Shown: piece after piece, positions 42,429 to 58,841 of the stretch
Layout of the letters: each line of letters opens with the position of its first letter
Numbering within the stretch: position 1 is the stretch's first letter
Source: Prunella strophiata
Taxonomy: Eukaryota; Chordata; Aves; Passeriformes; Prunellidae
Direction: 5' to 3'
Assembly: GCA_036583965.1 (NCBI GenBank)
Contig: JAZBQD010000005.1
Coordinates: 1,900,126-1,964,125 of the forward strand
DNA: 64,000 bases
Made by a program: the position numbers and the translations under genes
Notes under the pieces: model-generated
What the model was told of the DNA's origin: nothing
Databases searched by the model: none
Seen by the model: only the letters and a program-made list of their open reading frames with translations

Positions 42429-44230
42429 GGGTGGCCCCGAGGGGAGCCGGCTGTGCCCGTGCCAGGCCGGGAGCACCGTCCTGACTCAGCCTTGACCTTG
42501 GGACTCACCACAATCACTCGGAGGATGCCACGGCCCCATTCAGCTTTTTAAGGCCCTGGAATGGTGATTTCCTTCAATTCAGAGCAATATTGGGAATGTG
42601 CCCACCCATTCACGGAGTGGAGCCTCTGCTGATGGCTTTATGGCCTGGAAAAGGGGTTTTTGTGTGGATTTATCTCCTGGGGAAGCTGCAGCAGCAGCAG
42701 CAGCTGCCTGGGAAGGGCAGCAGGTCAAAGACAAAGAGAATTCGAGGCACTCAGGGGTTTGGGGTTTGTCCCCTGTAACGGTGGCATGGAGGGAAAAGCT
42801 GCAGGGACCCACGGATCCAGAGGTTAAAAACAACCCAAAAATGGGGAGAGGGAATTGCTGAGGGATGGGAGAGGGACAGAACAGGGAGATAACTGAGATT
42901 TGGGGATACTTTGGGAAGGAGCTGCAGGAATCCCAGGGTCTGGCCCTGCCCCCAGGGGAGCTGTGGGTGTTTCACCCCTGAGGAGCCCCAGGCCAGGCTG
43001 GGGCAGTGGAACCCTGTCCCTGCACCCCTCCCAGCCCTCCTTGCTCACGGAGCTCCCAGACCTTTCCCAGAGCTCCATTTCCCACCCTGCAGGTCCCTTC
43101 ATCTTCCCCGTCCCCAGTACCACAGCACCAGAAATTTTCCATCATTGCCACCCTCGATCCCTGTATAAAACCTCGGGTTTTGTGCCTCAATCCCTGTATA
43201 AAAACTCATCTTTGTGCCTCAATCCCTGTATAAAAACTCATCTTTGTGCCTTCCCCTGGAGGTTCTGGCCAGGCTGCAGCTGCCTCCCCTCCCTCCCTGC
43301 CCCTGCTCCCCACATGCAGCCGCATTCCCGGCGCTGCCTGCGCCGAGCCGTCAGCACTGCGGTAATTAAAGCTTTTAAAAAAAGAGAGCAGCAGCAGCAG
43401 AAAAAAAATCAGCATTTGCCTCTTTTTGCCTCTCGGAAGAGCCACCTGTTTTATCGGAACGGGGATTTATGGGCACATTAACGTGGAGCTGCTGCTCCCA
43501 CCCTGATGAGGTTCTCAGTGACCCTCTTCTCCCCGGAGATTTATGGTTTCTCCCAGCACACTCCCATGCCTGACTCCATCCTGCAGCTCCTGGATCCCTC
43601 TTTCTTCCCCCAAAATCCTCTGCAGTCGGTTTTCAGAAGGTGCTGGGGTTCCCCAGCCAGGGGTCAGGTTTTTGTGGCTCCCTGCCCTTCTCCCATTTTC
43701 CCATCAGGGGACTCACACTGGGAGGTTTGAGCCCACCCTGTGATGGGAGCAAACACTGGCACGATCCCGACACAATTCCCAGCAAAAGCCGGAGCCTCCC
43801 AGCTGCACTTGGCTCCCAGATCACGTCCTGGCCTCCCCAGACTGCAGCCCCTGAGCAGATCCAGCCCTGAGGTGCCCGGAAAACCTTTCCCAGCAGCTCC
43901 CCCCACCTCCACGGCGAGGTGCTGGTGCAGCGACGTGGAAACACAAAGCCAAGGTCACCAAAACCCATCCTTGAGGAGTCTGAGTCTCCTCCTGCCCGCG
44001 GCTGGGCTGCAGGCAATCAAACCTCGCTGGGAGCAGGAGGAGCTGGAATTCTGCTCAGGGCTCTGCAGCAGCACTGCCCGGCCCCGGCACGGGGCTCAAC
44101 AGCAAACCTGGGCTGGGAATCACCTGCCCCTGCCCCGAGCCACGAGCTGGGGCCAATTCCCCAGCCCCAGGTGTGGGCAGGGAGCAGGCTGGCCTGGGAG
44201 CAGGGGAGCAGGGAACTGCAGGGCAGGGAG
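42429..44230. other. Unique sequence, no gene recognised
   Basis: About 1.8 kb of mixed sequence. It includes a short three-copy repeat of 'ccctgtataaaactc'-like words at 43155-43250 and an A-rich patch at 43375-43415. No conserved frame is seen. Confidence 0.45.
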
Positions 44231-44234
44231 AGCT

Positions 44235-44945
44235 CACTGCTGAGCCCTGGGCCCTGCAGGGCACTGGGGAGGGCTCAGAGCTGAGCCCTGGGCACTGCAG
44301 GGCACTGGGGAGGGCTCAGAGCTGAGCCCTGGGCACTGCAGGGCACTGGGGAGGGCTCAGAGCTGAGCCCTGGGCACTGCAGGGCACTGGGGAGGGCTCA
44401 GAGCTGAGCCCTGGGCACTGCAGGGCACCGGGAAAGGCTCATTCCCAAATTCCCAGCACTGCAGGGCACTGGGGGAGGGCTCAGAGCTGAGCCCTGGGCA
44501 CTGCAGGGCAGCCGGGAAAGGCCTCATTCCCAAATTCCCAGCACTGCAGGGCACCAGGGAAGGCTCATTCCCAAATTCCCAGCACTGCAGGGCACTGGGG
44601 AGGGCTCAGAGCTGAGCCCTGGGCACTGCACAGGGCACACCAGGAAAGGCTCATTCCCACAATTTCCCAGCACTGCAGGGCCACTAGGGGGAGGGCTCAG
44701 AGCTGAGGCCCGGGACACTGCAGGGACACCAGGAAAGGCTCTTCCCAACATTCCCAGCATGCAGGGCACTGGGGAGGGCTCAGAGCTGAGCCCTGCTGGA
44801 CACTGGCAGGGCACTGGGAAAGGGCTCATTCCCCAAATCCGCAGGCACTGCAGGGCACTGGGAAGGGCTCATTCCCAGATTCCCAGCACTGCAGGGCACT
44901 GGGAAAGGCTCATTCCCAAATTCCCAGCACTGCAGGGCACCGGGA
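44235..44945. repeat. Minisatellite, 41 bp unit with shorter variants
   Basis: Unit with 'gggctcagagctgagccctg' and 'ggcactgcagggcactgggg'. A related variant replaces the middle with 'aaggctcattcccaaattcc'. The first five copies are near-perfect; later ones are scrambled, with many indels at 44500-44830. Confidence 0.93.
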
Positions 44946-45232
44946 AAACCACACTGCTGAATCTGAGCCGCACAACAAAAGGGAAGGGGAGGGCAAAGCC
45001 AGCACGGAGCCACCACACCAGCGGCTCCCCCATTCCCGCCCGGCTGGGATCCCCCAGCCCGCTCCTCTGGGCTTTATTCTCCAAACGAGGGGGCTGAGAC
45101 ACAGCTCTGCCCTCGTCTGCAGTCAGCGCTGCTGAGGGGCTCCGGCAGCCGCGGGGGATGCTCGGAGCTCCTGGCGATGGTCCCGGTGACCGCCCAGCCC
45201 TCCCTGCCCGCGGCCGCGCAGACATTCCCGGT

Positions 45233-45465
45233 ACCAAATACCCCAAGGCAGTGCCCAAAACCCTGCGCGGTGCCCAGGGGCACTCCCGGTAACAAATACC
45301 CCCAAGGCAGTGCCCAAAACCCTGCGCGGTGCCCAGGGGCACTCCCGGTACCAAATACCCCCAAGGCAGTGCCCAAAACCCTGCGCGGTGCCCAGGGGCA
45401 CTCCCGGTACCAAATACCCCCAAGGCAGTGCCCAAAACCCTGCGCGGTGCCCAGGGGCGCCCCCG
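45233..45465. repeat. Minisatellite, 59 bp unit (4 copies)
   Basis: Four almost identical copies with 'ccaaggcagtgcccaaaacc' and 'ctgcgcggtgcccaggggc'. Confidence 0.95.
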
Positions 45466-47895
<2,430 letters not shown>

Positions 47896-49035
47896 TTTCT
47901 GCTCCCCCCAGCCCACACACCAGAAATGCCCCAGCCTGGCTCAGCCCGAGCCTGGCTCAGCTCCTGGCAGCACAATTGGCATTTCTGGGACAGAGCAGAG
48001 CTCCAGGTGAGGACCTGGCTCAGCTCCCTCTGCCCAGAGCAGGAACTCTGTGGGTGTGAAAGTCTCTAAATCCAAACAAGAAGGAGCCACCCCCGTGAGG
48101 GGCACGCACTTCTCTCCTTGTACCAGAGCATGATTTCTGCAGCCCTGATCGGTTCCCAAGAGAGAGGAACCCTCCCTGACAGTGTTCCCAAAAGAGAGGA
48201 ACCCTCCCTGATCAGCTCCCAAGAGAGGATCCCTCCCTCCCTCCCTCCCTGCTCATTCCCTGCTGCTGCTGCAGAGAGTGGAGCCCAGCCCCGAGGCTCA
48301 GCACAACAACACAAACCCAAATAAATCACAAATTCAACTCATGAGAAGCCTGGTGGGGTCTGAGGAGCTCCAAACCTGCTCTAGGGGCACGGGCACGAGT
48401 AGTAAACCCTGAGTAAAGCCCTGAGGAACGCCCATGAATCCAGGGGCTGGGATGCTCTGCAGAGTGCCACCCTGGGGCCAGTGCCACCCTGGGGCCAGTG
48501 CCACCCCAGGCCAGTGCCACCCTGGGGCCAGTGCCACCCCGGGCCAGTGCCACCGAGGAGCAACAAGGTGCCAGTCCCTTTCCCCCCCCGTCCCTTGTCC
48601 ACCACCACCCCCTTCCAGTGCCAGGCTGCCCGTGGCTGGGGCCAGCACGGGGCCGGGATGAGCCGTGCACCCCTGGGGAAGGGAGCAGGGAGAAGTCCGA
48701 GCAGGGCTCTGCAGCTGCAGCAGAATCCTTCCTGCAAGACACTCGGCACCCGCCGAATCCTCAAGCCTCATCTCCCGCTCATTCCCAGCTCGTTTCCCTT
48801 CGGCATCCTGGCTCGTTCCCAGTTCTCCCAGCCTCATCCTGGCTCATTCCCAGCGCATCCCAAGGCTCATCCCGCTTCATTCCCCACTCGTTCCCGGCTC
48901 ATCCTGGTGTCCCCAGGAGCCCGGGATGATCAGAGCTGCTCCTTCTCCCGGGCACGATCGGGGCCGGTGCCCCCGCGGAGCCTGGGAAGCTGAGGCTTGC
49001 CCCGGCTCCCGGCTGGAATTCGGACACTGCCCGGC
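47896..49035. other. Unique sequence with a short 17 bp array
   Basis: No gene is recognised. A 17 bp repeat (ccagtgccaccctgggg) occupies 48470-48560, and short repeats of 'aagagaggaaccctccctga' lie at 48158-48245. Confidence 0.5.
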
Positions 49036-51189
<2,154 letters not shown>

Positions 51190-52455
51190 CCGCTGCCACC
51201 CGTGCCCTGCCCTGCCAGGCTGCAGCTCCTGCAGCAGCTGCCACCCCTGCCAGGCTGCAGATCCCACCCCTGCAGCTCCTGCAGCTCCTGCAGATCCCAC
51301 CCCTGCAGCTCCTGCAGCAGCTGCCACCCCTGCCAGGCTGCAGATCCCACCCCTGCAGCTCCTGCAGCTCCTGCAGATCCCACCCCTGCAGATCCCACCC
51401 CTGCAGCTCCTGCAGATCCCACCCCTGCAGATCCCACCAGTGCAGCTCCTGCAGCTCCTGCAGATCCCACCAGTGCAGCTCCTGCAGCAGCTGCCACCCC
51501 TGCAGCTCCTGCAGCTCCTGCAGATCCCACCCCTGCAGCTCCTGCAGCTCCTGCAGATCCCACCCCTGCAGATCCCACCCCTGCAGATCCCACCCCTGCA
51601 GATCCCACCCCTGCAGATCCCACCCCTGCAGCTCCTGCAGCTCCTGCAGCAGCTGCCACCCGTGCCAGGCTGCAGATCCCACCCCTGCAGGGCCTGCAGA
51701 TCCCACCCCTGCAGCTCCCACCAGTGCAGCTCCTGCAGCTCCTGCAGCAGCTGCCACCCCTGCCAGGCTGCAGATCCCACCAGTGCAGCTCCTGCAGCAG
51801 CTGCCACCCCAGGGCCTGCAGATCCCACCCCTGCAGCTCCCACCAGTGCAGCTCCTGCAGCTGCCACCCCTGCAGCTCCCACCAGTGCAGCTCCCACCAG
51901 TGCAGCTCCTGCAGATCCCACCCCTGCAGCTCCTGCAGCAGCTGCCACCCCTGCCAGGCTGCAGATCCCACCCCTGCAGCTCCCACCAGTGCAGCTCCTG
52001 CAGCTCCCACCAGTGCAGCTCCTGCAGCTGCCACCCCTGCCAGGCTGCAGATCCCACCCCTGCAGCTCCTGCAGCAGCTGCCACCCCTGCCAGGCTGCAG
52101 ATCCCACCAGTGCAGCTCCCACCAGTGCAGCTCCTGCAGCTGCCACCCCTGCAGCTCCCACCAGTGCAGCTCCTGCAGATCCCACCAGTGCAGCTCCTGC
52201 AGATCCCACCCCTGCAGCTCCTGCAGCAGCTGCCACCCCTGCCAGGCTGCAGATCCCACCCCTGCAGCTCCCACCAGTGCAGCTCCTGCAGCTGCCACCC
52301 CTGCAGCTCCTGCAGCTGCCACCCCTGCCAGGCTGCAGATCCCACCCCTGCAGCTCCTGCAGCAGCTGCCACCCCTGCCAGGCTGCAGCTCCCACCAGTG
52401 CAGCTCCTGCAGCTCCTGCAGATCCCACCCCTGCAGCTCCTGCAGCTGCCACCAC
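51190..52455. repeat. Compound array of CTGCAG words (1.26 kb)
   Basis: Mosaic of 'ctcctgcag', 'atcccacccctgcag', 'ctcccaccagtgcag' and 'ctgccacccctgccaggctg'. Spacings are multiples of 3, so all six frames stay open and give long Cys/Ser/Pro or Gly/Ala ORFs. Confidence 0.95.
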
Positions 52456-52574
52456 AGGAGCTGCTCCCAGGGCCAGGATCATGCTGGTACTGGGGAACTG
52501 GTACTGGGGGAACTGGTCCCTTGCTGGCCGTGGGATGAAGCTGGACCAGGAGCAGGCACAGCTCAGGTGCCACA

Positions 52575-53000
52575 GCTGGAAACCCTGAATTGGAAACCCT
52601 AAACTGGGAATCCCACACTGGAAACCCCGAACTGCAAACCCCAAACTGGGAATCCCACACTGGAAACCCCAACTGGAAACCCCAAACTGGAAACCCCAAA
52701 CTGGGAATCCCACACTGGGAATCCCACACTGGAAACCCCACACTGGAAACCCCAAACTGGGAATCCCAAACTGGGAATCCCAAACTGGAAATCCCAAACT
52801 GGGAATCCCAAACTGGGAATCCCACACTGGAAACCCCAAACTGGAAACCCCACACTGGGAATCCCACACTGGGAATCCCAAACTGGGAATCCCACACTGG
52901 AAACCCCAAACTGGAAACCCCACACTGGAAACCCCAACTGGAAACCCCACTGAAACCCCAAACTGGAAATCCCACCTGGAAAGCCCACACTAGAAATCCA
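52575..53000. repeat. Minisatellite, 14 bp unit
   Basis: About 30 copies of 'actggaaaccccaa' and 'actgggaatcccac' in irregular order. Confidence 0.95.
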
Positions 53001-53639
53001 AACTGGGAGCCCCGGAGCAGCCAAGGCCACGGGGGCACGGTGCCACCCCCAGCTCAGCGGTGCCAGGCTGAGCTCCCCACGCCTGGCAAGGGGAAAAGGC
53101 TGCTCCTGCCCCTCTCCAGACCCCATAAAGGGAATTACCCCACTGGTCTGGGCCCAGCTCAGCCAATGGCAGGAGCTGCTTGGGGCCTCATCCATTACTG
53201 GGCAATAGAGATTTAAGGGATAATGGCCATGGCAGCAGAGTATACAAAGCAATAAACTGCTTTTGAGGTTGGTTAAATGCCAAGTGATGCTGAGGCTCGA
53301 CGCCATAAACATTATTTCTATTATATGACAAGATAAGAGGATACAATAAACCAGCAAGAAGAGAGAGAGGGGAAAAAAAAATCATTTTCTGGCCTCGTGC
53401 AAAGTTCTGGGCTCGGCGTTTCCTGGACGCTGCACAAAGCAGCAGCACCTCCGAGCAAGGGTTTAGGGGGAATAAATTGGTAAATTAAGGGGGGTTTAAA
53501 AAGCAAACGATTGTCTGAGGAAATGGCCTGGATAACTGGAGCTCTGGAATGAGGGCCACAGGGATGATTTGTGTGCCCTGTAAAGGGAAATGCTGCGGAG
53601 GGAGGGCTGGGGAAGCCGTGCTCCCTGCTCAGGGTATTC
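53001..53639. other. Unique island, candidate conserved element
   Basis: Complex sequence, AT-mixed at 53195-53345 (for example tacaaagcaataaactgctt, cattatttctattatatgac). No exon is seen. Confidence 0.45.
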
Positions 53640-53816
53640 GATATAGTCAATATATTCAGTATATTCAATATATTCAGTATATTCAATATATTCAGTATAT
53701 TCAATATATTCAGTATATTCAATACATTCAGTATATTCAGTATATTGCAATCATTCAGTATATTCAATATATTCAGTATATTCAGTATATTCAATACATT
53801 CAATACATTCAGTATT
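53640..53816. repeat. AT-rich array, 9/18 bp unit (tatattcag/tatattcaa)
   Basis: About 19 copies of a nine-base word, mostly paired as 'atattcagtatattcaat', with a few substitutions near 53745. Confidence 0.95.
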
Positions 53817-54129
53817 GCAGCCCTGCTGCTGCCTCGGGCAGCAGGAGTGGCCATTCAGGTCCATTACCAGGGAAATTGCTCCAGCAGGATGCTCTGGAGA
53901 GCCTGGAGCACCCCAGGGTGCCTCTGTGGGTCCTGGGGGGCTCTGGGGCTGTTTTCTGAGGGGGGAGATGGAGCCAGATGTGGGGAAACCTCCCTGTGGC
54001 TCCCAAGGCAGCAGAGCTGTGCTCTGGGTGCCTTAATGAGCCAGCTGATGGTTTAATTTCCTAATTAATGAGGTGGAGCTGTCCCACTGCACAGAGCTTG
54101 GGAACAGCTCCCAATTGCAGCAGCAGTGC
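53817..54129. other. Short unique spacer
   Basis: About 300 bases of ordinary sequence between two arrays, with no gene recognised. Confidence 0.55.
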
Positions 54130-55727
54130 CCAAATTCCCCCAAACCTGAAGGTTTCCTTCCCCAATTCCCCCAAACCTGAAGGTTTCCTTCCCCAATTCC
54201 CCCAAACCTGAAGGTTTCACTCCCCAATTCCCCCAAACCTGAAGGTTTCCTTCCCCAATTCCCCCAAACCTGAAGGTTTCCTTCCCCAATTCCCCCAAAC
54301 CTGAAGGTTTCCTTCCCCAATTCCCCCAAACCTGAAGGTTTCCTTCCCCAATTCCCCCAAACCTGAAGGTTTCCTTCCCCAATTCCCCCAAACCTGAAGG
54401 TTTCCTTCCCCAATTCCCCCAAACCTGAAGGTTTCCTTCCCCAATTCCCCCAAACCTGAAGGTTTCCTTCCCCAATTCCCCCAAACCTGAAGGTTTCCTT
54501 CCCCAATTCCCCCAAACCTGAAGGTTTCCTTCCCCAATTCCCCCAAACCTGAAGGTTTCCTTCCCCAATTCCCCCAAACCTGAAGGTTTCCTTCCCCAAT
54601 TCCCCCAAACCTGAAGGTTTCCTTCCCCAATTCCCCCAAACCTGAAGGTTTCCTTCCCCAATTCCCCCAAACCTGAAGGTTTCCTTCCCCAATTCCCCCA
54701 AACCTGAAGGTTTCCTTCCCCAATTCCCCCAAACCTGAAGGTTTCCTTCCCCAATTCCCCCAAACCTGAAGGTTTCCTTCCCCAATTCCCCCAAACCTGA
54801 AGGTTTCCTTCCCCAATTCCCCCAAACCTGAAGGTTTCCTTCCCCAATTCCCCCAAACCTGAAGGTTTCCTTCCCCAATTCCCCCAAACCTGAAGGTTTC
54901 CTTCCCCAATTCCCCCAAACCTGAAGGTTTCCTTCCCCAATTCCCCCAAACCTGAAGGTTTCCTTCCCCAATTCCCCCAAACCTGAAGGTTTCCTTCCCC
55001 AATTCCCCCAAACCTGAAGGTTTCCTTCCCCAATTCCCCCAAACCTGAAGGTTTCCTTCCCCAATTCCCCCAAACCTGAAGGTTTCCTTCCCCAATTCCC
55101 CCAAACCTGAAGGTTTCCTTCCCCAATTCCCCCAAACCTGAAGGTTTCCTTCCCCAATTCCCCCAAACCTGAAGGTTTCCTTCCCCAATTCCCCCAAACC
55201 TGAAGGTTTCCTTCCCCAATTCCCCCAAACCTGAAGGTTTCCTTCCCCAATTCCCCCAAACCTGAAGGTTTCCTTCCCCAATTCCCCCAAACCTGAAGGT
55301 TTCCTTCCCCAATTCCCCCAAACCTGAAGGTTTCCTTCCCCAATTCCCCCAAACCTGAAGGTTTCCTTCCCCAATTCCCCCAAACCTGAAGGTTTCCTTC
55401 CCCAATTCCCCCAAACCTGAAGGTTTCCTTCCCCAATTCCCCCAAACCTGAAGGTTTCCTTCCCCAATTCCCCCAAACCTGAAGGTTTCCTTCCCCAATT
55501 CCCCCAAACCTGAAGGTTTCCTTCCCCAATTCCCCCAAACCTGAAGGTTTCCTTCCCCAATTCCCCCAAACCTGAAGGTTTCCTTCCCCAATTCCCCCAA
55601 ACCTGAAGGTTTCCTTCCCCAATTCCCCCAAACCTGAAGGTTTCCTTCCCCAATTCCCCCAAACCTGAAGGTTTCCTTCCCCAATTCCCCCAAACCTGAA
55701 GGTTTCCTTCCCCAATTCCCCCAAACA
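54130..55727. repeat. Minisatellite, 31 bp unit (~51 copies)
   Basis: Unit 'gaaggtttccttccccaatt' plus 'cccccaaacct'. It is almost perfectly uniform; the one clear variant is 'tttcactcc' near 54215. No stops occur in minus frames, giving three false ORFs of more than 500 codons. Confidence 0.98.
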
Positions 55728-55801
55728 TGTTTACAGCCCCGGCAGCCCGGGCAGCGAGCCGCTCGGGCACCGCGGTGCCCGCCCCAGGAAGGGAGGAAAA
55801 C

Positions 55802-56442
55802 AGGAAAGGGGAAAAGGGGGAAAAGGGGGAAAAGGGGGGAAAAGGGGGGAAAGGAGGGGAAAAGGAAAAGGGAAAAGGAAAAGGGAAAAGGAAAAGGGAA
55901 AAGGAAAAGGGAAAAGGAAAAGGGAAAAGGGAAAAGGAAAAGGGAAAAGGAAAAGGGAAAAGGAAAAGGGAAAAGGGAAAAGGAAAAGGGAAAAGGAAAA
56001 GGGAAAAGGAAAAGGGAAAAGGAAAAGGGAAAAGGGAAAAGGAAAAGGGAAAAGGAAAAGGGAAAAGGGAAAAGGGAAAAGGAAAGGGGAAAGGGAAAAG
56101 GAAAAGGGAAAAGGAAAAGGGAAAAGGGAAAAGGAAAAGGGAAAAGGAAAAGGGAAAAGGAAGGGAAAAGGAAAGGGAAAAGGAAAGGGGAAAGGGAAAA
56201 GGAAAAGGGAAAAGGAGGGGAAAAGGAAAAGGGAAAAGGAAAAGGGAAAAGGAAAAGGGAAAAGGAAAAGGGAAAAGGAAAAGGGAAAAGGAAAAGGGAA
56301 AAGGAAAAGGGAAAAGGAAAAGGGGAAAGGAAAAGGGGAAAGGAAAAGGGGAAAGGAAAAGGGGAAAGGAAAAGGGGAAAGGAAAAGGGAAAAGGAAAAG
56401 GGAAAAGGAAAAGGGAAAAGGAAAAAAAAGGAGGAAAAAGGG
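55802..56442. repeat. Pure purine tract (641 bases), 11 bp GGAAAAGGGAA-type array
   Basis: Every base from 55802 to 56442 is A or G. Most of it is 'ggaaaagggaaaa' words at an 11 bp period, with short 'ggaaagg' and 'ggaggggaaaa' variants. Lys/Gly/Glu ORFs on plus and Phe/Pro ORFs on minus are artefacts. Confidence 0.98.
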
Positions 56443-57199
56443 TTTAAGGCATAAAAGATGGGGCTGGTGTCAGCTACAGAGGGAAGGAAGCAGCTGCTGG
56501 GGCAGATCATGAAGTCACCCCGGGACATTCCCCCATCCCAGCCCTGCCCTGCTCTGAAGGACGTCCTGGGAAAAAGCAGGCAGGAGGTCAGGCTGGATCC
56601 CCATGAATCACCCCGCTCAGAATTACCAGGATTCCAGCATTTCCATATTAACATGAGGAATTGTCGGAATTACCCATAAGCAGCAGGCTGGAACAGCCAG
56701 AGGAGGAAGCAGCCACCTTTATATGTCATTTGTGGGAGATTGTGGGAGATTAAATTTAAATACATTGTTGTTTGCCTTAATTGCTTGTTTGAAGCCGATT
56801 TTAGGGCTGTGTGATTGAAGGGCTCACACCATTAAGTGCTCAAACACAGCTAATACATTTTATAAATGGCCTGCACAATTTCACAGGCAAAGAAGTTTCA
56901 GATAAAAAGCAGCCTCCCAAAAAAAAAAAAAAAAAAAAAAAAGAAAAGGCAAAAGGAGGAAGTTCACCTGCAAGGGGGGAGGGAAGGATCTGGGTGAGGC
57001 TCGTGCCACAATGACCAGAAAGCTGGGAAACCCTAAATATGTGTTTTTAAATCAGCAGGAATTCCATGATCCCACAGTGCCCAGCAGATCCCATTAAACC
57101 AGCCCCAGCAGCAATTCATCATCCCCCAGTTCCTCCCAGTACCAAGTGCCAGGGAGCCCCCAAATTCAACTTTGGGATGGCACCATTTTCCCTGGAAAC
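56443..57199. other. Unique island, candidate conserved element
   Basis: Contains complex AT-rich sequence at 56715-56915 (tttatatgtcatttgtggga, ttgtttgccttaattgcttg) and an A-run at 56919-56942. No exon is recognised. Confidence 0.45.
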
Positions 57200-58738
57200 A
57201 GAAGGAAAAGGGGATGGGAGCAGCATTTTCCCCAGAAATGGAGGGAAAAGGGGATGGGAGCAGCATTTTCCTCAGAAATGGAGGGAAAAGGGGATGGGAG
57301 CAGCATTTTCCCCAGAAATGGAGGGAAAAGGGGATGGGAGCAGCATTTTCCCCAGAAATGGAGGGAAAAGGGGATGGGAGCAGCATTTTCCCCAGAAATG
57401 GAGGGAAAAGGGGATGGGAGCAGCATTTTCCCCAGAAATGGAGGGAAAAGGGGATGGGAGCAGCATTTTCCCCAGAAATGGAGGGAAAAGGGGATGGGAG
57501 CAGCATTTTCCCCAGAAATGGAGGGAAAAGGGGATGGGAGCAGCATTTTCCCCAGAAATGGAGGGAAAAGGGGATGGGAGCAGCATTTTCCCCAGAAATG
57601 GAGGGAAAAGGGGATGGGAGCAGCATTTTCCCCAGAAATGGAGGGAAAAGGGGATGGGAGCAGCATTTTCCCCAGAAATGGAGGGAAAAGGGGATGGGAG
57701 CAGCATTTTCCCCAGAAATGGAGGGAAAAGGGGATGGGAGCAGCATTTTCCCCAGAAATGGAGGGAAAAGGGGATGGGAGCAGCATTTTCCCCAGAAATG
57801 GAGGGAAAAGGGGATGGGAGCAGCATTTTCCCCAGAAATGGAGGGAAAAGGGGATGGGAGCAGCATTTTCCCCAGAAATGGAGGGAAAAGGGGATGGGAG
57901 CAGCATTTTCCCCAGAAATGGAGGGAAAAGGGGATGGGAGCAGCATTTTCCCCAGAAATGGAGGGAAAAGGGGATGGGAGCAGCATTTTCCCCAGAAATG
58001 GAGGGAAAAGGGGATGGGAGCAGCATTTTCCCCAGAAATGGAGGGAAAAGGGGATGGGAGCAGCATTTTCCCCAGAAATGGAGGGAAAAGGGGATGGGAG
58101 CAGCATTTTCCCCAGAAATGGAGGGAAAAGGGGATGGGAGCAGCATTTTCCCCAGAAATGGAGGGAAAAGGGGATGGGAGCAGCATTTTCCCCAGAAATG
58201 GAGGGAAAAGGGGATGGGAGCAGCATTTTCCCCAGAAATGGAGGGAAAAGGGGATGGGAGCAGCATTTTCCCCAGAAATGGAGGGAAAAGGGGATGGGAG
58301 CAGCATTTTCCCCAGAAATGGAGGGAAAAGGGGATGGGAGCAGCATTTTCCCCAGAAATGGAGGGAAAAGGGGATGGGAGCAGCATTTTCCCCAGAAATG
58401 GAGGGAAAAGGGGATGGGAGCAGCATTTTCCCCAGAAATGGAGGGAAAAGGGGATGGGAGCAGCATTTTCCCCAGAAATGGAGGGAAAAGGGGATGGGAG
58501 CAGCATTTTCCCCAGAAATGGAGGGAAAAGGGGATGGGAGCAGCATTTTCCCCAGAAATGGAGGGAAAAGGGGATGGGAGCAGCATTTTCCCCAGAAATG
58601 GAGGGAAAAGGGGATGGGAGCAGCATTTTCCCCAGAAATGGAGGGAAAAGGGGATGGGAGCAGCATTTTCCCCAGAAATGGAGGGAAAAGGGGATGGGAG
58701 CAGCATTTTCCCCAGAAATGGAGGGAAAAGGGGATGGG
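57200..58738. repeat. Minisatellite, 40 bp unit (~38 copies)
   Basis: Unit 'gagggaaaaggggatgggag' plus 'cagcattttccccagaaatg', near-perfect throughout except 'tcctcag' at 57270. As 40 is not a multiple of 3, all plus frames cycle through the same peptide and stay open (false ORFs up to 649 codons). Confidence 0.98.
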
Positions 58739-58841
58739 CTAAAAGCAGGGTTTGCACCCTGCAGGTCCCGGGGCTGCTTTCCCCTGGGATCCCCTGGAAC
58801 GGCAGCTCTGGGATCAACCAGCCCCAGTCCCCTTACACCAA

